NCBI GenBank assembly: GCA_003024985.2 | Contig: PXIH01S0068102.1 | Reading direction: 5' to 3' (one strand) | Source: Euperipatoides rowelli | Lineage: Eukaryota; Onychophora; Udeonychophora; Euonychophora; Peripatopsidae | DNA length: 11,490 nucleotides | Shown here: positions 1-7,482 of the stretch, piece by piece | How positions within the stretch are numbered: the stretch's first letter is position 1 | How the letters are laid out: each line of letters starts with the position of its first letter | Translations under genes and position numbers: made by a program | The notes under the pieces: model-generated | The model's database searches: none | Seen by the model: the letters and a program-made list of their open reading frames with translations, nothing else | What the model was told of the DNA's origin: nothing

Positions 1-279
1 AATTATTAAATACTTATTATAGTTTGTAATTTACCATTTTATAACCGAAAATGCGCAACTATAGTTGCTAATAATAGTGAAGGGGATGCTAATAAATAGT
101 GCTCAGACAGTGTCAACTTGTCATAGACAATTGTTTGTTTTTGAGTAATCTCTATGGTTAAACTAACTTGCAAGTTGAACCCAGAATCTGTTCTAGGCTT
201 AAAGCTTTCTTCTTTCCTTGAGCTAACAGTGTTGTCAATTTGGCAAAAGTTATTTCATTTTGAAAAATTATTACTAAAA
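1..279. other. AT-rich flank, no recognised gene
   Basis: This stretch is AT-rich, with no convincing motif. An ATG at 154 opens a frame that runs into the BED-finger fossil, but the residues before about position 280 show no domain. They are more likely untranslated leader of the dead transposase than protein. I looked for a hAT-type terminal inverted repeat here (for example around the CAGTGTCAAC at 107-116) and found no matching partner downstream. Confidence 0.4.
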
Positions 280-558
280 ATGTCTGCTATGAAAAGTAGA
301 AAATCTAGTGCGATTTGGAACTATTTCAAAATATTTAATGACAAATGAAGTAGTGTGCAATATATGTAAAAAAAAAATAATTTTAAGTCAATAGTTTCCA
401 ATCTGAAAAAGCATTTGGCAAACAAACATGTTGGAATATTTTCTGGATTAGTTAATCCTCGGTCTCAATCAACAGGCTTGGTGCCCAAAACAGAAAAAGA
501 TAATAATGCTGATACACGAACATCAACCGACAATACTATCTGTGACCATTTTTATTAG
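280..558 (+). pseudogene. BED zinc-finger fragment of a hAT-type transposase, frameshifted
   Basis: This is a remnant of the N-terminal DNA-binding domain of a hAT-superfamily (ZBED-like) transposase. The likely original start is the ATG at 280. Frame 1 gives KSSAIWNYFKIFNDK (301-345), which matches the BED opening with its conserved aromatic residues. After a TGA at 346-348 the reading moves to frame 2 for EVVCNICKKKI (347-379), which supplies the C-x2-C zinc ligands. It then returns to frame 1 for SNLKKHLANKH (397-429), which supplies the H-x4-H ligands, and stays open to a TAG at 556. Cysteine pair, histidine pair and spacing all fit a BED finger. Two frame changes and stops show that it is dead. 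BED fingers also occur in domesticated host genes, but the hAT catalytic-domain fragment just downstream points to a transposon. The family assignment is knowledge-based; the motifs are visible directly. Confidence 0.8.
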
Positions 559-688
559 GCGGTATTTTATCAACTGTTAGTGTACCTTCGGCAGGCTAAC
601 AAGATACAAATCCAAGAAATGACAGCATAAAGTTAATGAAGTCTGCTGTGTGAACAATCGGTATGATGGCTTAAATTATAAAAAAATA
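559..688. other. Degraded linker between transposase fragments
   Basis: This segment joins the BED fragment to the catalytic-domain fragment. All frames contain stops and no motif is recognised. In hAT transposases this position is a poorly conserved linker, so the loss of similarity is expected. Confidence 0.4.
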
Positions 689-965
689 ATGGCTATCGCC
701 CAAAAGAAAAAAATAGATGAAAAAAAACTAATGCTACTATTTATTTATAATTCTCAACTATTCAGTATTATAGACAGGGGATTTACATCATTTGTAAAAT
801 AATTAAATAAATTTTATAATCCACCTAGCCGAAAAGCTTGGTCATCATCAATGTTTCCAGCAACTTACAAAACATGTTTCGATGATATACAAGAACTTTT
901 TAAAAAGGAAGTTGAAACATTGTATTTAACAGCAGATTGCTGACTTCTGCTGCAATAATACTTCA
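689..965 (+). pseudogene. hAT transposase fragment, start of the catalytic domain
   Basis: This continues the dead hAT transposase. Frame 2 from about 689 reads MAIAQKKKIDEKKLMLLFIY, then a segment of the type 'F-S-I-I-D-x-G-F-x-x-F-V', which is typical of the region before the catalytic core. After an in-frame TAA (800-802) it continues with YNPPSRKAW (814-840), like the family's P-S-R signature. It ends with LYLTADC (920-940), which matches the conserved L-T-x-D-x-W-T-S motif containing the first catalytic Asp. At 941 the frame meets TGA, while the next residues of the motif (TSAA) are in frame 1 from 943. Loss of a single base at the missing Trp codon explains both the stop and the frame change. 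Nothing convincing is preserved after about 965. The dead state is certain; the superfamily call is strong. Confidence 0.8.
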
Positions 966-1930
966 TTATATACAATATTTTTGAGTGTGCATTTTTAGTG
1001 ACTCTTGTACTAGTCAAAGTTTAGCCATTACACTGATATGAAAATTATTGTGAATAATTAAATAAATAAAACATGTTTGAATTTATTAAAAAAAAAACAT
1101 TGTTCAATATATAACATCGAGACTGATGCCGTGATGTGTAACTTCAACTTGGCACTATTGAGCATGTTCACTTCAAAGTTTCATACCTACTTTATTATGA
1201 GTATTCATATCGTTAAGAGTAAAAAATAACTTGAACCTGTTATATTTCAAAACAGGTTGTCGAAGTGCAATTTAATAACAGGAAAACAATGAGCTATCAG
1301 TTATTTTAGGAAACCGATAATCAATAGCAAACAAAATGAGAAATTTGTCATAAGTTCAGCCATTACGGATACACCAATTCTTAACATTCTTTTATTATTC
1401 TCTAACTAGAATTGGTTAGATTGGTTTGGAGATTTTATATTCTAATATTTAATACCCATTACATTTAGAAACATCATAGTACATAACATATTTTGATATT
1501 ACCCGGTACCTATAAATAACTAATGTTAAATAACAGCCCTTTACTACATCCTGTTATTGACACCTCTCTACTACTACATTGTATCTAGATCACAGAAATA
1601 TTTGCGTCGGTTAGGATTAAATTATTGTATTTAAGATGTTAGGAAGGATATAGTATTTTCTATTCTGTTTTATTCAACAAGAAAATAAATCATTTAATCT
1701 AAATACTTTTAATGCCTTTAGTTTGAAACCTATTTATCTAAAGTAAATCTAATGGAGAGTTTTGCCATCACAGTTTTTGAAAACCAAGAACTGTTTTCTT
1801 ACACAGAGGTTTGTTGACATTGACATTTTTTAAAGCCACAATGAACTGGATTTATTGATTTGAAAAAAAATTAAATGTAAAAGGAACATCAATGGATACT
1901 GTACATCTAGCAACGATATTACTTTATGCT
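966..1930. other. AT-rich, strongly decayed interior of the hAT fossil or unrelated insert
   Basis: By position this should hold the middle of the hAT catalytic domain, but no clear motif survives. A short frame around 1141-1190 (NFNLALLSMFTSKFHT) is vaguely like the segment that follows the first catalytic motif in hAT proteins, and is too short to rely on. The distance to the C-terminal candidate is shorter than in an intact hAT gene, so internal deletion is likely. The rest is AT-rich sequence with stops in every frame. Confidence 0.35.
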
Positions 1931-2050
1931 TGTAACTTCAGATACGTTCCGAGTACAGCGGCTGTTGAAAACAGTTTAAAGGGGGCGGAGCTATAAATCG
2001 AATTTGATTATATTCTAAATAACTTTTTCTTTAACAAGTGGAATATTTTT
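1931..2050 (+). pseudogene. Possible C-terminal (hATC dimerisation) fragment of hAT transposase
   Basis: One frame from 1931 reads CNFRYVPSTAAVENSLKGAEL before a TAA at 1994. This resembles the most conserved part of the hAT C-terminal dimerisation block, where a Tyr-x-x-x-Pro-x-Thr-Ser-x-x-x-Glu-Arg core is followed by a Ser/Gly-rich turn. The core Arg is missing. About 14 codons further on, the same frame gives FFFNKW, like the 'L-F-L-N-x-N' that normally closes the block. Strand and order agree with the BED and catalytic fragments upstream, which supports a single decayed element of about 1.8 kb. The match is short, and chance similarity cannot be ruled out from the sequence alone. Confidence 0.5.
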
Positions 2051-2106
2051 ATTTTTTAGTCATTATCTTTCAAAATAATAATTTAAAAAATGTTTAAATC
2101 CATTGA

Positions 2107-2280
2107 ATGTCACCTTTAAATCCATGTCTTCTAACTGCTTACAAACTTGATCATGTCGAGAGAAAACTAATCTGTGATTCCAAAAATAGTATCCAAACTC
2201 CAGAATTTAATTTATTAAAAAAATTATTTTGTTTGGAGAAGAAAGACATTGTTAGAAAAAAAGATGCATTCAATTTGTAA
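2107..2280 (+). CDS. Small open frame of 57 codons, unrecognised
   Basis: An ATG at 2107 opens a frame that runs to TAA at 2278, directly preceded by an in-frame TGA. The protein would be charged and Leu/Lys-rich, with a mixed residue composition rather than translated homopolymers, and begins MSPLNPCLLTAYKLDHVERK. I do not recognise any domain. It follows the hAT fossil and could be a remnant of it, an exon piece, or a chance frame; no splice signal or conserved start context stands out. In DNA this AT-rich a 57-codon frame is only mildly unusual, so a real gene is unlikely. Confidence 0.12.
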   Translation: MSPLNPCLLTAYKLDHVERKLICDSKNSIQTPEFNLLKKLFCLEKKDIVRKKDAFNL

Positions 2281-2523
2281 ATTATTTAAATTATGTATAG
2301 TCAAACTTCAAATAATAATAATAAATTGTAAATTTATTTTAAACAGTATTTGACTGAACAGTTTAAACTTTTTTTACTGAATATAACGTGAAGCCTGCTG
2401 TTGCTCTTCTTATAAATAGAAATGATTTTTATAATGTATAAATGTACATTTAAATCTTTTTTGCCTTGTTTATTCGATCATTATTAATTAATTAGAACTT
2501 TAGAAACAAAATCACTTTCCAAG
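2281..2523. other. AT-rich spacer
   Basis: No gene, repeat or RNA is recognised here. It includes a run of AAT trinucleotides around 2311-2322 and A/T homopolymers. Confidence 0.5.
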
Positions 2524-2807
2524 CCAAGGCCATGTGGTCGTGTGGTTTTGATCTGGCCATGGCATGCTTGTGTATATATTGGGGTCGTGAGATTGATTGA
2601 CCTTGGTGCAGAAAATGAAAAATTTTATTTTGTAGTTAATACACGCCAGGGAATTTTTCTCTTTTCAGAAATTCTAGTGAAAACTTGATAGTTGCAGATT
2701 TGACCTGGAAACGCATAGTCGGAAAATATGTATATTGAACAATGGCTGACATTTCAAGAGCCAAGAAACACATTTTTTAAAAAAAAAAAAATAAAATAAA
2801 ATAAAAC
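2524..2807 (+). mobile_element. Candidate tRNA-derived SINE with A-rich tail
   Basis: The left part resembles a tRNA-like RNA polymerase III promoter. A-box-like TGGTCGTGTGG lies at 2535-2545. About 45 bases further on, GGTCGTGAGATTGATTGACC (2583-2602) resembles the B box and its surroundings as seen in tRNA-derived invertebrate SINEs. This block is clearly less AT-rich than its surroundings. A unique-looking body of about 170 bp follows. The element ends in an A-rich tail (2779-2807) made of a long A run and AAAAT pentamers, the usual mark of LINE-driven retroposition. No target-site duplication could be found with confidence, and the tRNA head is too diverged to name its parent tRNA. An intact tRNA gene is excluded because the cloverleaf arms do not pair well. 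Confidence 0.55.
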
Positions 2808-3836
2808 TTTTCAGCTCCATTGACCCTATAATCCAAAAATGCTCTTTTTAGGCACCTCTGTAGCCTTTAATTTATATTGCATGTGTGGGAGAGTGACTGA
2901 ATATTTTCTTTTTCACTAATCAATCATATATTTGATACAGTATATATTTATTTGACTATCAGCTTCTATGAGAATTGTACAATGTATGGTATTGAGTGGT
3001 AATGATTTAGTGACATGAGATGCAGAGCCTTGCCAATATCACAGTATTGCAAGAATTCTCTAGTAAGAATACACTTTCTATCCTAATATTAACTTGGAAA
3101 GATCACTCCCACTTAAATAAATAAACTAATTCTTAGAAAAAATTACTTGTTTTCCATTTTCAGTTTCTGTCCACATACCTACTGTACATGCATTACATTA
3201 TTATAAAAATACTTTGATATCATTCAGCATATTTTTGCTTTTCAAGTTTAATTTTTATATGTGGCAGTTTTTAATAAAATTTTTGCATAATACAGCCACA
3301 AACAAAAAGTTGACAACTCGTTTATTACCAGTTGTCTTATTAAAAATTCAAAATGGCCAGCAGATCTTTTTGCACTTGATTTTAAGTGCCTCAAAATACA
3401 ATCATTTTGTATACAGAATCAGAATTATTTCTTTAAAAGTGGAAACTGAAAGAATATGTGATGCCATGTGTGGGCCTAAAAGAAAACTCTCTGTAAGGGC
3501 TTAAATCTGCACACATTTTTAATGATGGGTGAACTGTTTTTATTAAAAGTCTGAAAAGTATGATTTTTTTTTAATGTGAGAACCAAAGAAAATCAATTAA
3601 CTTACGATTATTTGTTTATTGTAAAGAAAAGAAATAAACTTGTAAAAAAAATTGTATATGTACTGTAATATAATATGTATTGTAAATAAAAATGCAATTG
3701 TCCATTTATTTATTTTTAATGTTATAACCTATAAAAACAATTTCAAAATGATTTAACAAATATTGAAAGGTAAAGAATAATATATTGTCAAGTATTTATG
3801 TGCTACTTTAAATGAAAAAAAAAAATTATATAGGCT
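2808..3836. other. AT-rich region with no supported gene
   Basis: This kilobase holds only AT-rich sequence. An open frame at 3214-3504 (96 codons) starts in Phe/Leu-rich translation of T-rich DNA and shows no domain; I do not regard it as a gene. AATAAA hexamers occur at 3633-3638 and 3685-3690, the second followed by ATTTATTTATTT (3703-3714). This looks somewhat like the 3' end of an animal mRNA, but both motifs are expected by chance at this base composition. A short hairpin (GACAACT...AGTTGTC) lies near 3311-3335. Confidence 0.45.
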
Positions 3837-4056
3837 ATCTGAGAAAATGTACAATTTGAGGTCTATAAATTGGTGACCAGCTATAAACCTTAATGATCAG
3901 GCACTTAAAATAGTGTGGCCATCTTGAAACCAGGTGACTTCCCCCAGACAACACCTACCTGCAATCAAAACTAACCACCTAGCCCCTGACCCTTAAAAAT
4001 TCTTGCTAACCAGATAAAAACCTTGCTGACCAGGCACTTCAAATAGTGCGACCATC
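3837..4056 (+). repeat. Higher-order block A, first copy
   Basis: This 220-bp block recurs at 4417-4636, an offset of exactly 580 bp at its left end. The two copies are about 95% identical by eye, with one short deletion (the second copy has CTTACAAGTG where the first has CTTAAAATAGTG). It starts with about 45 bases (GAGAAAATGTACAATTTGAG...) that belong to no other monomer. Confidence 0.85.
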
Positions 4057-4416
4057 TTGAAACATGCTGTGTAACTTCCCCCAAACAGCACCTACCTTTA
4101 CCTCACCCACCTAGCCCTCTCCCCCTGCTCTTTTCAAAACTACTTGAACCAGGCGCTTAAAATATAGTGCGATCATCTTGAAAATTGGTAGACGACTTCC
4201 TCTTGGACAACACCTACCGGCTACCAAAACTATATCCACCTAGCCTCCTGTCCCTTACAAAAATGCTTGCGGACTGGGCACTTAAAATAGTGTGACCATC
4301 TTGAAACAGATAACTTCCCCAAACAACTATCTGCTACCAAAACCACACACACCTAGCCCCTCTCCCCTGCTCCTTACAAAATTGATAACTCACTGGGCAC
4401 TTAAAATAGTGTGCCC
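4054..4416 (+). repeat. Higher-order block B, first copy
   Basis: Three monomers here recur as a unit at about 4850-5209. The offset is 796 bp at the left end and 793 bp at the right end. Both copies share distinctive variants such as AAAATATAGTGCGATCATCTTGAA, GCGGACTGGGCACTT and CAACTATCTGCTACC, which set them apart from other monomers in the array. Confidence 0.85.
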
Positions 4417-4636
4417 ATCTGAGAAAATGTACAATTTGAGGTCTATAAATTGGTGACCAGCTAAAAACCTTAATGACCAGGCACTTACAAGTGTGGCCAT
4501 CTTGAAACCTGGTGACTTCCCCCAGACAACACCTACCTGCTATCAAAACTAGCCTACCTAGCCCCTGACCCTTAAAAATTCTTGCTAACCAGATAAAAAT
4601 CTTGCTGACCAGGCACTTCAAATAGTGAGACCATCT
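4417..4636 (+). repeat. Higher-order block A, second copy
   Basis: This is the second copy of the block at 3837-4056. The junction with the preceding monomer is at CATCT/GAGAAAATG: the monomer anchor stops after ATCT and the block A-specific left sequence begins. Confidence 0.85.
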
Positions 4637-4849
4637 TAAAACTTGATAGGTGACTTCCCAGGGACCACACCTACTGGCTACCAAAACTTTGCCCCTCCTC
4701 ACAGAAAATGCTTGTTGACGGCATTAAAATAGTGCAACCATCTTGAAACTTGTTAAGACAACACTACCACAACCACCTAGTCCCTGCTCCTTACAAAAAT
4801 GCTTGCTGACCTGCTAAAAACCTTGCTGACGACTTAAAATAGTGTGACC

Positions 4850-5209
4850 TTCTTGAAACATGCTAACTTCCCCCAAACAACACCTACCTTTTACCTCACC
4901 CAACTCCCCCCCCCCCNCCCTGCTCCTTTCAAAACTGCTTGAACCAGGTGCTTAAAATATAGTGCGATCATCTTGAATATTGGTAGACTTTCCCTTGGAC
5001 AACACCTTCCGGCTACCAAAACTACATCCACCTAGCCCCCTGTTCCTTACAAAAATGCTTGCGGACTGGGCACTTAAAATAGTGTGACCATCTTGAAACA
5101 TTAGATAACTTCCCCAAACAACTATCTGCTACCAAAACCACACCCACCTAGCCCCTCCCCTGCTCCTTACAAAATTGCTAACTCCCTGGGCACTTAAAAT
5201 AGTGTGCCC
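4850..5209 (+). repeat. Higher-order block B, second copy
   Basis: This is the second copy of the three-monomer block at 4054-4416. Its C run at 4906-4920 contains an undetermined base (N at 4917), which suggests that the homopolymer length was not resolved in the assembly. Confidence 0.85.
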
Positions 5210-5565
5210 ATCTTGAAACTTGTTAGGTTTTATTTCCCCCGGACAACATTACCGGCTACCAAAGCAACATCCGCCTAGTTCCTCTCCTGCCACATCCATT
5301 ATCAAAAAGCTTGCTGAACAGATAAAAACCTGTCACTAAAAATAGTATGTCCATCTTGAAACTTTGTAGGCAACACATACCTGCTAACAAAACTACATCC
5401 ATCTAGCCCTTGCCCTTACAAAAATGCTGACCAGTTGCTTAAAATAGTGTGACCATCTTGAAACTTAATAGGAGACCCCCCTCCCCAAACACCATCCTGC
5501 TACAAAACCACACTCACCTATCCCTGCCCCACCTCTTAACAAAAATGCTTGCTGACCAGCTAAAA

Positions 5566-6013
5566 AGTTGAGGGTGGTGACATGGCATAATGAGGCCTAT
5601 ACTTTTCGCTAGGTTCTAGAAAATATGCCAAATTTGATCTTGATTGATCCAAGGGTTTAGTAATTGCCCGTGGAAAGTGAACTTAGAGTCAGGGCATGGG
5701 GTGACCTGGTTTAATGAAAACTACGTTACCTGCCGAGTCCTAGAGAAGAAGCTCAAATGGAAGGGGAACGCTAGTGAAGTTACCTATTAGTTGAAGTGAT
5801 CCGTCCCTTCACTTCAACTACTAAATTGATAGAGACTACCAGTATATGAAATGGAACGTTTAAACACAAGCCTCCAACAACATGTGAATCTCTATTACAA
5901 TTGTCAGCATATTTTATTATTTAACAAAGTTATAAAGGTTTGAATATGGTATCATTAAGCATAAAGAGCCTATTTTTATTTTGCATCAGTCCAACTGGCC
6001 GATTAGCCACTCT
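5566..6013. other. Unique-looking spacer, no gene
   Basis: No gene is recognised. The first 150 bases are less AT-rich than the surroundings and may be a remnant of another repeat, because TATGCCAAATTTGAT at 5624-5638 recurs at 6817-6831. A hairpin at 5788-5820 is listed separately. Confidence 0.45.
5788..5820. repeat. Perfect 12-bp inverted repeat with 9-nt loop
   Basis: TAGTTGAAGTGA (5788-5799) and TCACTTCAACTA (5809-5820) are exact reverse complements around the loop TCCGTCCCT. A stem with this much GC stands out in AT-rich DNA. It could be the tip of a short inverted-repeat element. No gene end is nearby that it could terminate, and no function is claimed. Confidence 0.8.
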
Positions 6014-6484
6014 TATTTTAGTAAAGTAATCCATTTGGATAAGTTTTCTCCAGATTTGACATAACTTTGTTAGGAGAAAAAAATATTAATTATTTCTTTA
6101 TCTACTTTTACTCCATTAAGTTGGCTACCAAGAATATTGAATTGTAAAATTTAGCAAAAAGTTTTATTTACTGTACTTCATTATTTTAGTCTTGGAAACA
6201 AATCTTTCTTTGCGCTTCAGCTCACACACCTGCTATTGACCAGCTAGTGTCTGCCAAGAAAACTTATCCGCATGGATTACTACAAATATGGCTGTTGATT
6301 GGTTAATAGTTGGGCTGACAGAAATATCAAAATCCTCAAAAATGATCAAGCCGGTTTATGCCACCTTTATCATCATTAGAATTGGTTTATATTTATAGTT
6401 TTGGGTGAAGGTTAGGACTGTAAACAAGGCTGCTAAACTATTTAGTTTTAGGAATAATCCGTGTGGATAAGGTTTCTCTCCAGA
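6014..6484. mobile_element. MITE-like cluster: three copies of a ~30-bp repeat in mixed orientation
   Basis: Copy 1 is on the + strand at 6026-6054 (GTAATCCATTTGGATAAG followed by TTTTCTCCAGA). Copy 2 is inverted at 6250-6280 (TCTGCCAAGAAAACTTATCC followed by GCATGGATTAC). Copy 3 is on the + strand at 6453-6484 (AATAATCCGTGTGGATAAGG followed by TTTCTCTCCAGA). Copies 1 and 3 also share the preceding TTTTAG. Copies 1/2 and 2/3 therefore each form an inverted pair about 230-255 bp apart, the size and shape of a miniature inverted-repeat transposable element. No transposase and no clear target-site duplication is visible. Which pair forms the true ends, or whether two elements are nested, cannot be decided from one locus. 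Confidence 0.6.
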
Positions 6485-6676
6485 CGCTTACTCAAAGGGT
6501 GGCTGAGTGAACATGTTTCATATTTCAAGTCAGCTTACTTACTATTGTAAGTTTTAAAATATAGTAATCACTTAATTTACCTCATGGTAATATGAATTTT
6601 TGAATGAGAAAGCATAAACAAACACTTAAAACTAAAAAAAAAATTGGGGAATGTTGCTCCCTAGACCTATCACCCT

Positions 6677-6678
<2 letters not shown>
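6485..6678. other. AT-rich spacer
   Basis: No gene or named repeat is seen between the MITE-like cluster and the microsatellite. Confidence 0.5.

Positions 6679-6722
<44 letters not shown>
6679..6722. repeat. (AC)22 microsatellite
   Basis: Twenty-two uninterrupted AC dinucleotides are followed by the imperfect ACATACATAT. This is an ordinary animal dinucleotide microsatellite, likely to vary in length between individuals. Confidence 0.98.
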
Positions 6723-6727
<5 letters not shown>

Positions 6728-7150
6728 TATGACACCAGGCCTCTGTTCCTAGATCATATGGGGCACACAGACCCTCTTTTAGTATCTTCTTTTAGCATTC
6801 AGGCCCTGAGAATAAGTATGCCAAATTTGATGCTGATTAGTTAATTCCCCGATAGCTATTAAATAAGATAATTTTATAGAATTTGACTAAAGCATAGATA
6901 AGAAAGCTGAGCATGCCATTGTTTTAAACAATTTTTTTTTTAAATAAAAAAAAGCAACATTCTATTCCCTAAGAATTTAATGAAAATAGTTACAATTTGT
7001 AAAAAATACTTAATAAATGATGGTGTATTATAATACAAAGAAAACTAGCGATTGTAATATTGAAAAACATTTTTATTTTTAACCCTCAAAGCAAAAAAAA
7101 AAAAATTGCTTTCCCATATCTTTCACTTCTTTTAGAATTAGCCTAAAGTA
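6723..7150. other. AT-rich spacer with one shared 15-mer
   Basis: No gene is recognised. TATGCCAAATTTGAT at 6817-6831 duplicates 5624-5638, with weakly similar flanks (AGGCC upstream, TGATT downstream). The rest is AT-rich, with A and T homopolymers. Confidence 0.45.
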
Positions 7151-7482
7151 TTGAAAATAAAATTCCGTAGTCCAAAACTGAAGGAAAGAAAATATTTGTT
7201 GTCAAGTAGGGATAGATCGTTATTAGAGGGGACTACTGTAGTTCACCTAATATATACACTTGATGTGTGTCCCCAGTTTCTAGAACATTCTGAGTGCTTG
7301 AAAATTCTATCATATGTCTACATTACTTTCAGCTGTATTTGTATGGCATAAGGTGATATGAATCTCACAAGCTTAAATCCAATGAAGATTTTTTGTCTAT
7401 TATTAATGTGAATTTACCATTTTATTGTTTGTGATTGTGTATTTTATATTCTGAATAAAAAAATATTTATTTAAAAAAAAAA
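7151..7482 (+). other. Doubtful open frame with 3'-end-like tail
   Basis: A 66-codon frame (7151-7351) begins MKIKFRSPKLKERKYLLSSR and has no recognised domain. It is preceded by a T-rich stretch ending in TTTTAG (7130-7135), which could pass for a splice acceptor. About 100 bases after the stop come AATAAA (7454-7459) and a ten-A run (7473-7482). Together this resembles a terminal exon with 3' UTR, or a processed retrocopy with a short tail. Each signal is weak and common in AT-rich DNA, so I give it little weight. No expression evidence can be drawn from the sequence. Confidence 0.15.

Larger units (their letters stand above)
3837..5565. repeat. Satellite-like array of diverged ~120-bp monomers with higher-order organisation
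   Basis: About fourteen copies of a monomer of roughly 120 bp are present. They can be counted by the anchor ATCTTGAAA or a close variant at about 3921, 4054, 4175, 4298, 4417, 4499, 4633, 4740, 4850, 4970, 5090, 5210, 5353 and 5455. Each monomer has a core like GGCACTTAAAATAGTGTGAC before the anchor. A C-rich stretch follows (CTTCCCCCAGACAACACCTACC, then CACCTAGCCCCTG), then TTACAAAAATGCTTGCTGACC. Spacing ranges from 82 to 143 bp but is close to 120 in the best-kept part (4850-5210). The array is much richer in C than in G on the + strand, and richer in GC than its flanks. Variable spacing and stops in all frames argue against a coding repeat. Satellite, minisatellite or the internal repeats of a DNA transposon are all possible. 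Confidence 0.9.

Noticed and set aside
107-116. CAGTGTCAAC as the terminal inverted repeat of the hAT element
   Set aside because: No matching inverted copy was found downstream of the C-terminal fragment, and no 8-bp target duplication could be paired.
2524-2605. Functional tRNA gene
   Set aside because: The A- and B-box-like motifs are present but too diverged. The arms do not pair into a cloverleaf, and a SINE body with A-rich tail follows.
3214-3504. 96-codon open frame on the plus strand
   Set aside because: No domain is visible. The first third is Phe/Leu-rich translation of T-rich DNA, and no splice or start context supports it.
3633-3714. Polyadenylation-like AATAAA signals and an ATTTA-rich stretch, suggesting a gene 3' end
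   Set aside because: These motifs are expected often by chance in such AT-rich DNA, and no convincing exon lies upstream.
4334-4702. 122-codon open frame on the minus strand, the longest in the window
   Set aside because: It lies wholly inside the tandem array and its residue repeats (KCLV, GEVT) are just translated monomers. Monomer spacing is not a constant multiple of three and other monomers carry stops.
3837-5565. CRISPR array
   Set aside because: Units are diverged over their full ~120-bp length, with no short identical repeats separated by unique spacers, and the context is eukaryotic.
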